Of a stretch of 64,000 nt of DNA, positions 10,463 to 22,748 are shown in pieces. Source of the DNA: Sialis fuliginosa (taxonomy: Eukaryota; Arthropoda; Insecta; Megaloptera; Sialidae); NCBI GenBank assembly GCA_961205875.1, contig OY540810.1, positions 25,296,001-25,360,000 on the forward strand, written 5' to 3'. A program made the translations under genes and the position numbers. Below the pieces are notes generated by a model, which made no database searches, was not told the DNA's origin, and worked only from the letters and a program-made list of their open reading frames with translations. Position 1 is the first letter of the stretch, and each line of letters begins with the position of its first letter.

Positions 10463-13280
10463 TTTAAGTAGCTATTGAATTTTATTAGACATATTAAAAA
10501 TATAATTGAATTGTTATTTTGGTCGGAAAAGAGTGAAATATCGCATCTATTCCAAAATGCTGATTTTAAAGCTTTAATAGTAAATTATTTTTTAAAAAGT
10601 ATTGCTCCCTCGCCATGTATATCCAAAGGATAGAGGAAACTATGTGATCATTTCTGTAGAAAAAAAATGTTTTCTGATTTCAAAATGTTCACTTGATCTT
10701 CCGTTTCAGGTTAAGACAAACACTTTTCGTTCAGAGTCTTTCATAACTCATGAACTACTGAACCGATTTTTAATGAAACTTGGTCTGTTAGTTGGGTCTG
10801 GATAGTAGATGGTAACCATATAAAAATTATATTTTCAAAATTATGTAAAACAAACGGTTTTTATAAAAACAGTATGAAGGTCTGTACATATATATTTAAT
10901 ATAATATGTATTTTATTTAATACAATAGTAAATTACTTGCATTTTATAAGTAGTATAACATTCACGGGTATTTAAATAAAACATTAGTTTAAGCCGGATC
11001 TGTATTTAACTTTGTAACTACGTTCACTTTTTGTTAAGTGGTCACTTCTAAGAAAATGTATCTTGTTTGTGATAGAAATTTATATTCTTACTTATATTAT
11101 ACAGTATTTATTAATGAAATCTGTCAAGGATAATGAATTTTGATCTATTGTTTTTTTTTCCTTGTATTAAAAAACATATACACCTAGAATTGTATACAGT
11201 GTTTTTATCTACCACTATAAACAATTTATTTTCATTAGATTTCATTCAAGAAAATCGACATTTTTACAAACAATAAATTAAACTACAAAAATAAAATTCA
11301 GTAGTTTATAAATATTCAAATGAAATAAGGTGCTGTGACCAGTTATGGCCGCTATAAGAGCAAGATTGACTGTTTTTGGGACTGGCGGATATTTTTTGTA
11401 ATTCTCATGAACTCATGTTACTAATAAAATATGTAACTCTTTATTTAATCAATTTAATTGTTTTTTTTTTTATATTATAGCCTTTTATTTTCTTTATGTT
11501 CGTTTCTCCAGTAATGGATAAAGTGAAACCAGTAATGAGCACGCAGTGGTGGATACTTGCTTATGATTACAAAATGATAAGTACCTACTACGACACAAAA
11601 TATATGAAAAAAAGAATCGTCAGATTTGAAACAATGTAAAGCAGTTTTTATGATAATATAATAATTAATAAATAAATTATATTAATAATTAGTTTAAATG
11701 TCCACCATTTTCACACCTATTGACCGATTGTCATCAAATCACGCTGTAAGACAGTTAAATGTGTATAGATTAATATTCTGAAATGGTAGTAATCAAATAT
11801 CAACAAATATTTATAATTCAGTACCATTATTGGGGTCATATCCAAGACTGGTGCCAGTACCTTATCAAGTAATTTACTTTGTTGTTTACTTTTCAATCAA
11901 AAGATAGCCGGTTTGACTTGTGAACGACTCGTACAATGTTATTTTTTTATAAACAGTTGTAAGTAATTTGTTTTCGATGTGGATTTCCAATTAATATTGC
12001 GTTAGTGTTGTCTTTATATAGACCTGCAACCAGTTTGTTTACATTTCATGTAATCACCTTGGGTTTACTACCACATGTGTGGGAGGATTAGTAAATATTG
12101 CGTTATTTGATTAAAGTGTAAATATAATATTTACAATATATTCTGATATAAATATTATAAAAATGCAATTTCTCATTGAAACTGCGCTGTCTTTATTCAG
12201 AGATAAATAAGCATTTTTATCATTTGTTATGAAAATTTAAATTGGTGTTTTATCAAAATTTTATTTTAATTTTTAATGAACTAATGTATTTAGTAAATAC
12301 TAGTTGTTGTGGTCACGTTTTTAAACTACATTTGATTCTACTAAATTGATTTTGATATTCGAAAGTCTTAAGATTAATATATTTTGACTAGCAAAATTAA
12401 ATAAACAAATTAGGTATTAGGTATTTACATATTATAACCTTCGATATCGTATCTATTATTTTGAATACTGACACGTTAACAAACAATAAAATAAATACAT
12501 ACAAAAATTGCTTTAACATGAGATAAAAAGAACAATACAGGGTGGAACAAATTTAAACAGTTAATCGAGAAAAATATTTGAAGAATATTTTCAAAGAAAT
12601 TTTATAATCGGTATAGTATTAAACACGTATTAATACCAAACCGATTATAAAATTTGTATTTGTCTCGACCTGAAACGGAAAGATCGAGTGAAAATCTTGA
12701 AATCGGAGAACAAAAAGTAAAGTTTCTCATATCTTCGATAATAAAACAACTAAACAAAAGATACAACGAATTTTATTCATTATTGAATAAAAATCACAAT
12801 GGCCATGGAAAACTAAAATATATGTTTGTTGGTCGAGGCGTCAGCCAAAACTTGTAACAATCACTCGAGTGCAATATTAAATTCAAGTCAAGTAAGCTTT
12901 GGAAAAAAGAATGGTTGATGTTTGAAATTTTTATGTTTATTAAAATTCGTTGCTTATTTTGTTAATGTATAACAGCAATGCCCGTTTTAAGGAGAGAGGC
13001 TGGGCGACCGCTCGGGGTGCCAGTTCAGAAGGGGCGGCGGATGACCGAATGAAGAAAAACTTACAATTAGTTTAAATTCTTGGCAGTAGGTCCCTCACGA
13101 AGAGTACATGTTCATATGCTTGAAATGTTTTCCAAATCAACGATTCAAGTTTGTTCTACCTGATATGATTCATACTCTGTATAGTGTATATTATTATATG
13201 TAATATTACAGTTAAAACAAAATTTGAAAAATTGTGTTCATCAACGCCCAAGTAAAATCTCTGGACCTAGAAACGTAAAG
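10463..13280. other. Non-coding AT-rich DNA, no gene seen
   Basis: No convincing exon, RNA gene or element apart from the hairpin at 12,598-12,655, which is listed separately. Short open frames here look like chance in AT-rich DNA. Confidence 0.5.
12598..12655. repeat. Near-perfect 58-bp hairpin
   Basis: AAATTTTATAATCGGT followed by ATAGTATTAA, a 7-nt spacer, then TTAATACC, AA and ACCGATTATAAAATTT. Almost all bases of each arm of about 25 nt pair. It could be a microRNA-like fold or the collapsed ends of a small element; nothing in the sequence decides between these. Confidence 0.6.
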
Positions 13281-13287
13281 GATGTCT

Positions 13288-13440
13288 TCTTTTTATGACG
13301 TACGCACCCATTAAGAAGGAATTTTCCGAAATTCAATCCCTAAGGGGGAATTGTTAACAGTTTCAGGAAAGTATTTCTTTTCTGACGTAAGCACCCATTA
13401 AGAAAGTATTTTCCGAAATTAAACCCCTAAGGGTGGAGTA
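13288..13440 (+). repeat. Two direct copies of a repeat of about 55 bp
   Basis: TGACGTACGCACCCATTAAG then GGAATTTTCCGAAATTCAA and CCCTAAGGG at about 13,297-13,350 recur as TGACGTAAGCACCCATTAAG with GTATTTTCCGAAATTAAA and CCCTAAGGG at about 13,383-13,435. This is a diverged local duplication. Confidence 0.65.
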
Positions 13441-13831
13441 AAGGTTGTTAAAACATTATTTATATTGAGCTAATTCTTAATTACTCACTGACTTATCAAC
13501 AAACAGTCTGAATTTAAAAACATGAAATTTTATTGGTGTATTTATTTTTTTACATAACTAATAATTTATTTTAACTTTAATGTGTTTATCTTCATTACTG
13601 CTTATATTATAAATGTGAATTCCAGGCAAAATACTTCTCAATTAATAAATATTAGTATATACACTTGTATCATGATATTTCAAACACTATATTAGGGGTA
13701 AAATGCGAGTAAAAACTATCTCAGACTAACAGTACAAAAGATATGTACATAAAAGCAAATACAATGCGCCTGATGAATTAATAATATATTTAAAAATTAA
13801 AGAATACCTAAATGGCATAATTTTGTACATG

Positions 13832-13882
13832 CGTCAATAATAATTATTATTGACGTATTAGTTTAATTATAATTAAACTAAT
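13832..13882. repeat. Two adjacent perfect palindromes
   Basis: A 24-bp perfect palindrome (13,832-13,855; half-site CGTCAATAATAA) is followed one base later by a 26-bp perfect palindrome (13,857-13,882; half-site ATTAGTTTAATTA). Neither has a spacer, so they would extrude as cruciforms rather than ordinary hairpins. Confidence 0.75.
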
Positions 13883-13929
13883 GTTTAATTTTTTTAACAG
13901 TATTAGTTTCTATAATGGACAAATCGTAG

Positions 13930-14118
13930 GAAACTATATGTGTAATGATGAACGAGTAGGTAATCCGCGGAGAAGAACTGTTCTGAACGAATGAGCGACG
14001 CGCATTCGGTGTGTGTGTGTGTGTGTGTACGTGAGATGTAGACGCGAGATGAGCGGACGCAATCACGCAGAAAACGTGCAGGTGTCCGACGCAGGGCCGG
14101 CCGGCGCCAGCAGCACAT
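13930..14118. other. GC-rich patch with GT microsatellite and CAGGTG
   Basis: Markedly GC- and CpG-richer than its surroundings, with a GT run at about 14,011-14,028, a CAGGTG E-box core at 14,079-14,084 and the string GGCCGGCCGGCG near 14,096. Frames on both strands are open but low-complexity and unlike any family I know. Could be a regulatory element or an unmethylated island. Confidence 0.35.
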
Positions 14119-14349
14119 GAATTATTTATCTGTACGTTAGGATCTTGTCAATTACATTGGTATTTGTGTGAATTATTAATAGATTTTGCGGATTCCGATT
14201 GTGAGAAAGGTGTAATTAAGATAATTTATCTGCTGTGTGCGTATAACAATGCGGTATATAACTGTTGCGATTTATTTACTTATATAAAAGTTAACAGACA
14301 TGAGTATGTGCAGTAGTCGAACAAAAAGTTACTTTTCCACTTTTTGATT

Positions 14350-14830
14350 ATTTACGGAATCTCATGTAGAAAATGCCAGCCTTGACAATGGGTCCACTCT
14401 TGACCCAATATTACGTTGCCAGTGTTGCTTTTCCGATATTGGCCCCAGTCTAGGCCAGAGACACACCAGTAAGCATCTCGACAGAGTCGCCATTCTTAGC
14501 CAAATTAGCGTTTTAATAAGATTAAGAAATTGAACATAAAGTAATAATACCTATAAAGTATATTTAATAATATTTACTGATATTATCAGAAAATACGGCT
14601 GTGAGTGAGACTTGGCTACTACAATCAACCAAAAATCGATCCGCGCTGTCCAGACTCTTTCTGGAGTGACTCTAGTCTAGGCCAACCTTCAGATACTAAA
14701 CTTCGCTCACTTATTCTTTACCCAAGATTCGGCCAGCGTTGGTACGACAAGACTTGGCCGAGTCTTGATCGAAGTTATCATTTGTATCTTGGCTCAGTGT
14801 TGGCTAGCAATGGCGCAAGCCTATAAGCCA
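14350..14830 (-). repeat. Repeat family R5, copy 2, in a TTGGCC-rich segment
   Basis: The reverse complement of about 14,430-14,612 matches 9,118-9,335. The wider block is unusually rich in TTGGC/GCCAA and TTGAC words (for example at 14,405, 14,437, 14,446, 14,503, 14,678, 14,732 and 14,753), which spread beyond the shared segment. Open frames over it are not protein-like. Confidence 0.55.
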
Positions 14831-15191
14831 GCCGTAATTTCCTACATGAACTCTTACTTATTGTTGAAACTATAAACTTTTCTGCCTAATTGTGATACTG
14901 TAAAAAATTATCATTCCCATAGGAAAAATAAATGAAAAGTTGTGTATCTCACCCACATAAGCAAATGGTAGAAGTGAAATTTCTTTTGTTTTCATTAACC
15001 ATGTGAATGAATTAAATAAATAAAGTTAAACGTATTAAATTAATAATCAAACTTATTATTTAACACAAAAACCGTTTACAATAAAACGTGTCGAATATTA
15101 GAATCTGTCGAAGTTATCTAGTCTCGCTAAAGAAAATTCACTTCAAAACCCGTAACAATTTGTCGTTGTTCGTTCCAGGGCTCAATAATCT

Positions 15192-15505
15192 CTGATTCTT
15201 AAGCTGGCACTTCACATGTTGATGCGTATTGGTGATGTGGATGTGGCAAATATTTGTTATGTTTGTGAATATCTCAAACTTGTCATCAACACATGGTGTA
15301 GCAACTTTATGTTTGCATATTATATTGAAACCCTTTGATGCGCGCTCAAAAACCGACTTATGTACGATGGATTGGTATCTGCGTATTGGCCATGTTTGGC
15401 AATACATAGCAAACTAAGCGAATATGACCATCTACACATTGGCTTAGTTGTACGCATATGGCAAATATTTGTGTGCTATTACCAAGTGTAGTGACGGCTT
15501 TCAAA
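15192..15505. mobile_element. Possible hAT-type MITE
   Basis: Left end AAGCTGGCACTTCACATG; the reverse complement of the right end is AAAGCCGTCACTACACTTGG, so the two ends agree at most positions. Inside, TGCGTATTGG and GGCAAATATTTGT each recur. I could not find a clear target duplication, so both the boundaries and the class are tentative. Confidence 0.4.
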
Positions 15506-15620
15506 AAATAGACATAATCACACAAGAATTGACATTTCCATTGATTTACTAACTTTTTATAATTAATAATAATTATAATTTTACTATAAGTTTAAAAATT
15601 AGATTTTAAAAATGTAGTAA

Positions 15621-16052
15621 ATACAGTGAAATACAGAAGTGGTCGTCCAGTTTTCATTGAAATTCGCTTATCACAAACTTAGTAGACTCCTTCCATTTGA
15701 TTATTATAATATTTAAATCATTTCTCCATGTACCAAACAAAAACATATATTTTGGAACTCATTTGCTAGATAAAGAAGTACTCTTCATTTATAGTACTCA
15801 TATATATTTGTGCGATTAAATTATTACGTAATAATCTTTTGAAAATCGTATAAGTAAATTTTGTGGTAATAAATATTTGATATTCCGAATTTTAATATTT
15901 TAATACGTTAAACTTGTATTGATATAAAATTCATTAATTATAAGCTCCGCCCTAGAAAAAGATAACCGATGATGTTTGTCTTAATATTGTCGAATCCGTT
16001 ATAAGCGATTCTGACCTTTAGGGTGGCAGATGACTTCTGAAGCCTATTGTAC
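15621..16052 (+). repeat. Repeat family R1, copy 3
   Basis: Third copy, matching 1,323-1,782 throughout but lacking about 30 bp in the segment just before TAAGCTCCGCCCTAG. It ends AAGCCTATTGTAC; the reverse complement of that end resembles its start. No coding capacity. Confidence 0.8.
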
Positions 16053-16524
16053 CTATAAATTTTATTTGTTTAAAATGAAAACTAATTGGAAATATTTATT
16101 GTATTTATCCACAATAATTAATAATGTTTTTTATATTTAGACGAATTTTAAATGTTTTATATTTCTCCTATCCCGCAATTAGTTTTATTATATGCTGGTA
16201 AAATTTTTGTTTAAAAAACACTGATCTGGTGGTTCGTTCAATCTAAAGTGTTTTTAATATTGATTTATTTTTAATTATTTTTAGAAGTCTTATAAATTCC
16301 TTTTGTAAAAAGACTTAAACAACATTTTCATAATACGTGTTGCTATATTTTTTTCCTTCAGCGCATATTGGAAAAATCTTCTCTCCTAACAAAAAATGTT
16401 TGACCCATGAATCATTTTTAATATCTGACAACCCTATAGATATTCTTTAACCAAGGTGATAAATGCAAAACAAATGATATTTGCAACTCAGAAGGAAGGC
16501 ATTTCCGTTGTTCCTCGCGGATTT

Positions 16525-16748
16525 CAGGGGTTATTTTAAGAAAAATTTTCAACTGCATTTACCTTTTTTTGTTCTACACGTCTTATATTTTTCACAAACA
16601 ATTGCAATACCCTTTTTTTGCTCTACACTTGTTATATTTTTCCACTTACAATTTTTCAACTACACAAATTAGCTTTTACAACTGCACTTTTAAGTTTTAG
16701 AAGTGCAGAAACAAGCTATTATACAACTACACACTAAAATAACCCCTG
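16525..16748. mobile_element. hAT-type MITE with 8-bp target duplication
   Basis: Ends are CAGGGGTTATTTTAAG on the left and, reverse complemented, CAGGGGTTATTTTAG on the right. Flanks are GCGGATTT (16,517-16,524) and GCAGATTT (16,749-16,756), an 8-bp duplication with one mismatch. CAGGGG ends with an 8-bp duplication are typical of hAT elements. The inside is AT-rich with recurring TTCAACTRCA and CTACAC words and has no open frame. Confidence 0.82.
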
Positions 16749-16756
16749 GCAGATTT

Positions 16757-18170
16757 TATTCGAATTTTGAATATAAAATACAAGAAAAAAAACGTGCGTT
16801 GAATGGTAAAAAATAAACATCTTAAAAATTGACAAATATTTATATAAAAATCGAATTTGAAATTAATTTATCTATGCCTAGAAACAAAAACAATGTGACA
16901 ATACATGAAGATTCATTATATAATTATATTTAAATTTTCTTGGATAATTGTGATGAAACAAATGAAACGTTATTTTGTTATTATATTGTATACCAGTAGT
17001 GTGCAATATTTTTTCTTCAACATTTTATAATTTAATTAATTATTAATTATTCAGACTACTATTACCTTCACTACCACTCCTCCCCTTCGAAGTAAACTTT
17101 CAGGATCTAATACCCAGTATTATAAATAAATTTGCTTGGGAGTTAACGTTATCTGCGAGGTGTCAAATCGTCATGAATTTGCTCGGGATTCTAGAGCAGT
17201 GGTAATAAATGTATAATAATGTAAATGCTATAATAATGTACACTTGTCACCACTTATTTTAAATCGCTGATTTCTACTAAACGCGCATGCGTCAAGATCA
17301 TTCATATATAGTATTATATACCAAATCATTCATTCCAACTGTCAGTGGGTTGTCATTTATATTTAATACCCCGTACTTAGCGTTATGTAGCGTAGTGTTT
17401 TATAATTTTAACTCCACCCAACAGTGGAGCAATTTGGGCAACCTTGTTTGATATATGAATTTCTTATTAATTATCACAGGTCATCCAAAAAACAATTATG
17501 CGATTACTATTTCTTACATTTTTAAATTAATTGTTTATTTTTAAAAATGAATACTTTATAATTTACGTTAACTATGTTATCTATTGTTTAGATGGTGTTA
17601 GGCCGGTCCTGTGTTTGTTTACGTTGTTAAAGTTGTCTTTTTGTGTTGTACTATAACTCTACACCGAATCTGTGAGTCATTGGCAAGCCATGTAAATCAC
17701 AGGTTGTAAAAACTTGTACGCACGTTCTCTCCGATAATCTCTTTCTTTATAATTGTATCTCTCTCTCTCTCTCTGTATATGTTGTATATCGTTATTTAAC
17801 TCTCGTTCTTCTACCGAATACCCAAATACTTACGCATATACTCGTTCATACGTACAAATTAATATATTATATTGTATATTATTATTAAAGTAATATTATA
17901 TTACAGATGAAAAATAAAATTTATTGTATTAAATAAAATTGTATATGTTCAAAATAAGCCATTTTTCAATCAATAATATATACTCCCAAACCTTACTTTG
18001 TTTAATTCCAGCTTGCCTTATTTTCGAAATTGCATTGTAAATCCATTAAAATAGCATTAAATCAAGTCGGCATTTTCATCGTTCTTACTTCGTAGGTAAC
18101 AGCTCATAGTATCTATTACTTACAACCTAAAACTTATGTCGTATCAAAATCAAGTTTTTCATTACCTAAA
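16757..18170. other. Non-coding AT-rich DNA, no gene seen
   Basis: Contains a short CT microsatellite at 17,758-17,774. I see no exon, RNA gene or transposon end. Confidence 0.5.
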
Positions 18171-18173
18171 ATG

Positions 18174-18280
18174 GTGGTTTTACACAAAAAGACAAAACAA
18201 ACACACGGTATTTTAGAAAATAGGTTTTGTTGCCATTTTGCCAAAAAAACATGTTTTATCTTTTTGGTGTAAAACCACTG
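18174..18280. mobile_element. Short MITE of about 107 bp
   Basis: Left GTGGTTTTACACAAAAAGA and, reverse complemented, right GTGGTTTTACACCAAAAAGA, enclosing a small core. TA follows the right end; the left flank is not clearly TA. It lies immediately beside the hAT-type MITE at 18,285. Confidence 0.7.
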
Positions 18281-18284
18281 TAAC

Positions 18285-18522
18285 CAGAGACATAGAGCAT
18301 GGACGGACCGCGCATTCTGTAATAACATAATGGTGTAACATTTCTCCAAAACAGTAAGAGATATACGGTAGGTTTGGGATATATCTATATCTTTTTCTAA
18401 TAAGAATGAAATAGACGCTCCTGTTTAAACAAGGACAACTATATCCCAAACCTATTTCTATCTCTTTCTTTTGACACGGCTCTGTTTTTGAATCAGATGC
18501 GCAGTCCATTCTCTATGTCTAA
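18285..18522. mobile_element. hAT-type MITE with perfect 8-bp target duplication
   Basis: Inner ends AGACATAGAGCATGGAC (left) and AGACATAGAGAATGGAC (right, reverse complemented). The palindrome continues inwards to GGTTTGGGATATA on each side. Perfect flanking ACTGTAAC at 18,277-18,284 and 18,523-18,530. The left terminus reads CAGAG, as in hAT elements; the right terminus has degenerated to AA. Confidence 0.8.
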
Positions 18523-18964
18523 ACTGTAACGCAATTACGAGACTTAAACTTCACGCGTACTGCTAATTTCTGTTGAATTATAATAATTAATATAATATAT
18601 TAATTAATAATAATTAATAATTAATCCTATGAAAATAAAGTTAAAGTTTGGTCGGATCGAGATGCAAACTGATTTGTTCCCGATCAAACAGTTTTATTGA
18701 CGCAAACTATAAGTATTAATTTCCAGTCGACCGATAGTTGCCCGACTTATAATCAAATGGAAATCGGTCAGCCCATTCAATTATTTACTTAGTCCTTATA
18801 CAAGGAAAGATAAATTACTAATAACACATTATCTAGCATTGTTACCATATCTCTCCACGAGTCATCAGCGTATCATTCAAATTTTAAAATAAATATCAAT
18901 TCTTTCGAATTATAAAATTAATTAATAATAAATGTTTTATATTATCTTTAAAATTATTCCAGAG

Positions 18965-19188
18965 TAACGTCTATTTGAAACTACCATCTCTCATACATAC
19001 TAAATTCAATTATAATTTAAAGCATATTTGTATATTATAAATTTTCAACTGACGCTTCTGGGAGAATATGCATGGAAATGACGATAGTGACATTTAAGAA
19101 AAGATGCCCACCGAAAAATTTTGGTAACAGTTTCATATACGGATTAGCATTGGTTGTTATGTATCCATAATCTTTCCTAATCTAAGAT
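18965..19188 (+). repeat. Repeat family R4, copy 1
   Basis: Matches 30,878-31,110 nearly base for base: AACGTCTATTTG, CTCTCATACATACTAAATT, TTTGTATATTATAAATTTTC, GGGA(G/T)AATATGCATGGAAATG, ACGATAGTGA, AAATTTTGGTAACA, TTCATATACGGA and TCTTTCCTAATCTA. No coding capacity; class unknown. Confidence 0.8.
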
Positions 19189-19305
19189 TTAGTCGGCCGA
19201 TTTTAATCGATTGGTGTGCGCACTTCTATAGTACCTATATATCTCCATACTAACTGCCAAACCAATCAAACAATCGGTCGACTAAAAGTCTGTAGTGCGC
19301 ACTGA
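19189..19305. mobile_element. Palindromic MITE-like element
   Basis: Left TTTAGTCGGCCGATTTTAAT then CGATTGGT pairs with right ACCAATC and AATCGGTCGACTAAAAG. GTGCGCAC occurs near both inner and outer ends (19,217 and 19,295). It sits exactly where the R4 copy at 19 kb ends, while the other R4 copy (31.1 kb) lacks it. Boundaries are approximate. Confidence 0.6.
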
Positions 19306-19479
19306 CTCTTATATAATCGTATTTGTACATCTCAAGTGCGCGTAAAGCCTAACAAATAGTATTGTTTTATTCTGGAATAAAGAAACTATTTAATTTTCTA
19401 ATTTCAGATTTAATATCTCATACTTCAAGTCTTTTCACCAATTTTAAATTAATAAATATTTATCTATAATAGATAATAA

Positions 19480-19700
19480 TGTTCGGTTTGGCGTTTCCGG
19501 TTGTCTGTTAGCGTGGGCGACACCTGTTCGGTACTGCTGCTGTTTTCAGTACACCCACACAAGTCGACTAATTAATCCCAACAGAAATGAAAGTGTCGCG
19601 GGTGGGCGCTAGCACGTGGGCATTGTCATTGCACCTGCATTGTTGTATAGTGCGTGAGCGCAGGGTGAGGGGGGGGGGGGGGGGGGCATATAACACAGGA
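19480..19700. other. GC-rich patch with two CACCTG sites and an 18-G run
   Basis: A GC- and CpG-rich island with CACCTG at 19,521-19,526 and 19,632-19,637, ending in a homopolymer of about 18 Gs (19,669-19,686). No recognisable exon. The G run can form quadruplex structure, and its length in the assembly may not be exact. Confidence 0.35.
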
Positions 19701-19814
19701 TGCATCCAGGATTTACCTGTATCAAGATTTCTTAAAAATCGAATAAGTAGAAGGAATATGTTCACATTAGAAAACTTTATACAATACTTATGGATAATTT
19801 TTTTTATTGTTTAA

Positions 19815-20810
19815 CAAGGAATGATATTGGACTCATAGTATTGTTACCATTGTGCTCCGAAAACTGCTTGAAATTATAAAATAAATTAATAATACATATT
19901 TAATATTGCCTTTAAAAAATCTTCAGTGATAATTCAATTTTGAATAAAAATTGTTTCACCCTAACTTTGCAAACGAGTGATCTCCACTAACAATAAGTAG
20001 TATAACATTTATCAGTGTAAATGATTTTTTTTTAATATCGAGTTTGAAAAAAAAAACATTAGATTTACATTTTTCTACCATTAATAATTGCAATGACCTT
20101 TCATTTATTATAATAATAATATCGTATTTACTCATTGAAATTGCAATCTGTATATTAAGCAATAAAAATACGTAATTATTTGCAATTTAATAATATAATA
20201 GATAACACCAAACATAAACATTTTTACATATCTGAAATCAAAAATTATAAATACGGTAATCAGTTATAATTACTTCTAATGTCATTTTTTAAAGTATAAA
20301 TATTTTGTAATTTAGTCTATCTTTCATGTAATTAATCTATTTTACTTCCTTTATAAATAACAATTAATTAGGTATAGATAAGTTGTAAAAATGTTAAGCC
20401 AGCGGTTCCTTAATTTTGCAAATATATGCTAATTTGTTAACTCACTATAAATTTGAATGCAGATTATAGCTTATGGGACAGAATTATTTGTACTAATGAT
20501 AATAAAATAAATAATCAATAAATAATATCTACAGTATTAAAATTACTTAAATATATTTTTTAAGCGCCATTATTAAATGTATTAATATAGTTTACACAGA
20601 AAAAAAATGTATTGGACGAAGGCAGTTATTAATTTATATCGAAAACAATATTTTCTTAATATAATATTAATCAAAATCTATTATTGTTTCTTTTTAAAAC
20701 AGTGTTGTCAGACGAAAACAATAAATTCTCTGTTTTAAACAATATTTCGAAAGCAGTATTTTCTCTTACATTAATGGCCGCTATTATAATAAATGAATAT
20801 GGTACAGTAT
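19815..20810. other. Non-coding AT-rich DNA, no gene seen
   Basis: No exon, RNA gene or transposon end recognised. A CTAACCTAACCTAACTTAACC run follows at about 20,818-20,838, just before the R3 copy. Confidence 0.5.
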
Positions 20811-20854
20811 CTTATCTAATCTAACCTAACCTAACTTAACCTGTTTTTATAACA

Positions 20855-21200
20855 AAAATTTCCAAATAAAAAAAAAACTGCAATTGAACGCGAATTAAAA
20901 TCTCTATACGCATTCTCTACGTTTGACAGAAACCCAAAACTATTTATTTCTATCGCTTGATGGTGCTAGGAGTATTGCTATACTGTTGAACGAGGCGGTG
21001 GAAATAAAGGGGGGAAATCATGTGCGTATATCAACTTTACTTTACCTGCCTTAACAGCAACATATACACATGATTTTTGTGTGCACGACTATGGCACAGT
21101 ACCTTTCGAATAACATAAGTTTCATATACCTCCTTTTATAGTAAATATTAAAAAAACGTATCATAATTTTCGATGTTCACGTATTAATATATAAATTTAA
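20855..21200 (+). repeat. Repeat family R3, copy 2
   Basis: Matches 6,310-6,650 along its length. It is immediately preceded by telomere-type CTAACC repeats, which are also present beside the partial copy at 6.1 kb, suggesting the CCTAA run belongs to the element. Confidence 0.75.
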
Positions 21201-21391
21201 TTTATTGACGATAAATTTTAGAACTTCGTTATACATATCTAACATTTGTTATTAAATTCACATTAACTGTTTTATCATTATAAATAAATGAATGATTTAC
21301 ATTTATGTATTGATATCTTATAATTTCCTTTACGTTTATTTGCATTTGTACTCTATTTCACGTAGATCGGCTGGTAAACAGTACCTATATA

Positions 21392-22129
21392 CAGTGGCGC
21401 AACTAAACATTTTTGACCCCTGGTAAATTATGAAGGTGTAGCAGTCCTCAGCAATAAAATAAAATCTGAATTTGAAATGATGACCAAAAAAATGTCCCCA
21501 GTAATAAAACTAACGTCCATGGGGCTCACTGGCTTATTATTAATCCAACTAGCGCTGGCTTTAGGAGGAGGCGAACCAGGGCTACCGCCCGGGGCGCCAG
21601 GCCATATGGGGCGGCGCACAATGGGGCATAAGTGACTTTTTTGGTTCAAATCAGTGTACAGGTTGTAATTTTTGAGTAAACTTTTTTTAATCTTTAATTT
21701 TTTTGTCGATCTGTTAAACCCGATTAAGCAAAAAATATAGCTAAGTATAAACAATGTTAATTTTTAAAAATCCAAGAAAAATCGATTATTTTATAGCTGC
21801 TAACTAACAAATCCTTATTCAGCAACCCAGAAAACATTTAATAAGGTATTAGTTGAGATATTAATAAAATCAACTTATTTGTTAATTTATCAATTTTAAT
21901 TTGTTAATAAGAGGGGAAGGAGGTCTCGATGGTCTTAGAGCATTTGATAGTCTTAAAGTTAATGATGTAAGCTATATTAAAAAAAAAAGTTGGGGAATGT
22001 ATAGGATCGCGCCAAACTGAGATATTAACTATTCTTGTTAATTTATCAATTTTAATTGACTTTTTCGGTGATTTTTTTTAGGGGGAGAGAGGGCGGAAAA
22101 ATAAATCTCGCCCTGGAGTTACGCCACTG
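21392..22129. mobile_element. Non-autonomous hAT-type element containing repeat R6
   Basis: Left end CAGTGGCGCAACTA; the right end reverse complements to CAGTGGCGTAACTCCAG. Flanks are CCTATATA and CCTACATG (6 of 8 match), consistent with an old 8-bp duplication. The inside, read in reverse (about 22,050 to 21,862), is the R6 unit found in tandem at 40.86-41.76 kb (AGTTAATATCTCAG, TTGGCGCGATCCTA, ACCTCCTTCCCC, AACAAATTAAAA). No transposase is seen. Confidence 0.72.
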
Positions 22130-22204
22130 CCTACATGTATATACGTCCACCTAGATAACATCCGTTAGTACGTGTGATTTTTTTAATTCGAGACCTAATT
22201 GATT

Positions 22205-22450
22205 AATTATGTACACATACACATGTCTCGGTAGCGTTTTCCTGTGTTTTCCTTTTGGGCACGCCAGAGACTGGATTCCAGACTCGCGGCGACACCTGTT
22301 GTTGTGCTGCACCACGCCTAGCGCCGTTTCCGCTCGTGATTTTGGCGCGCAAAACTGGTTTACTGATGCCGAGGTAGATGTGGATATAGGTACACTTGTT
22401 CGTACGTACACACAACAATGTACTGCTAACCCCGCATTAGATGTACCACC
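22205..22450. other. GC-rich patch with CACCTG
   Basis: CpG-rich island with CACCTG at 22,293-22,298 and CA-type repeats at its left edge. Three overlapping frames are open through it on both strands, which reflects base composition; none gives a protein I recognise. Confidence 0.35.
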
Positions 22451-22704
22451 GTTTCTACCGTTATCTATATATATGTAACATACATATATACGTTGTCTCT
22501 GGGTTTATAGGTGCAACAATTGTCTTTATATTTAATTAACTGTTTACATCTAATTATAGGTTTTTCTCATTTAAAATCATACGTTTCTACCGTTATCTAT
22601 ATATGTATATACGTTGTCTCTGGGTTTATAGGTGTAAAAAATTGTCTTTATATTTGTCAACTGTTTACATGTAAATCTAAGTTTCTCTCATTTAAAATCA
22701 TATA
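22451..22704 (+). repeat. Tandem duplication of about 130 bp
   Basis: Unit 1 (22,451-22,582) and unit 2 (22,583-22,704) both run TTTCTACCGTTATCTATATA, ACGTTGTCTCTGGGTTTATA, GGTG, TTGTCTTTATATTT, AACTGTTTACAT, TCTCATTTAAAATCATA. They differ by small indels and substitutions. Confidence 0.8.
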
Positions 22705-22748
22705 AATTGGAACTTATATAAAATTCAGTCAAATGTGTTTTTACTATA

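Noticed and set aside
22151-22478. Overlapping open frames on both strands
   Set aside because: Simultaneous openness in several frames follows from low stop-codon density in GC-rich sequence; no domain or splice structure.
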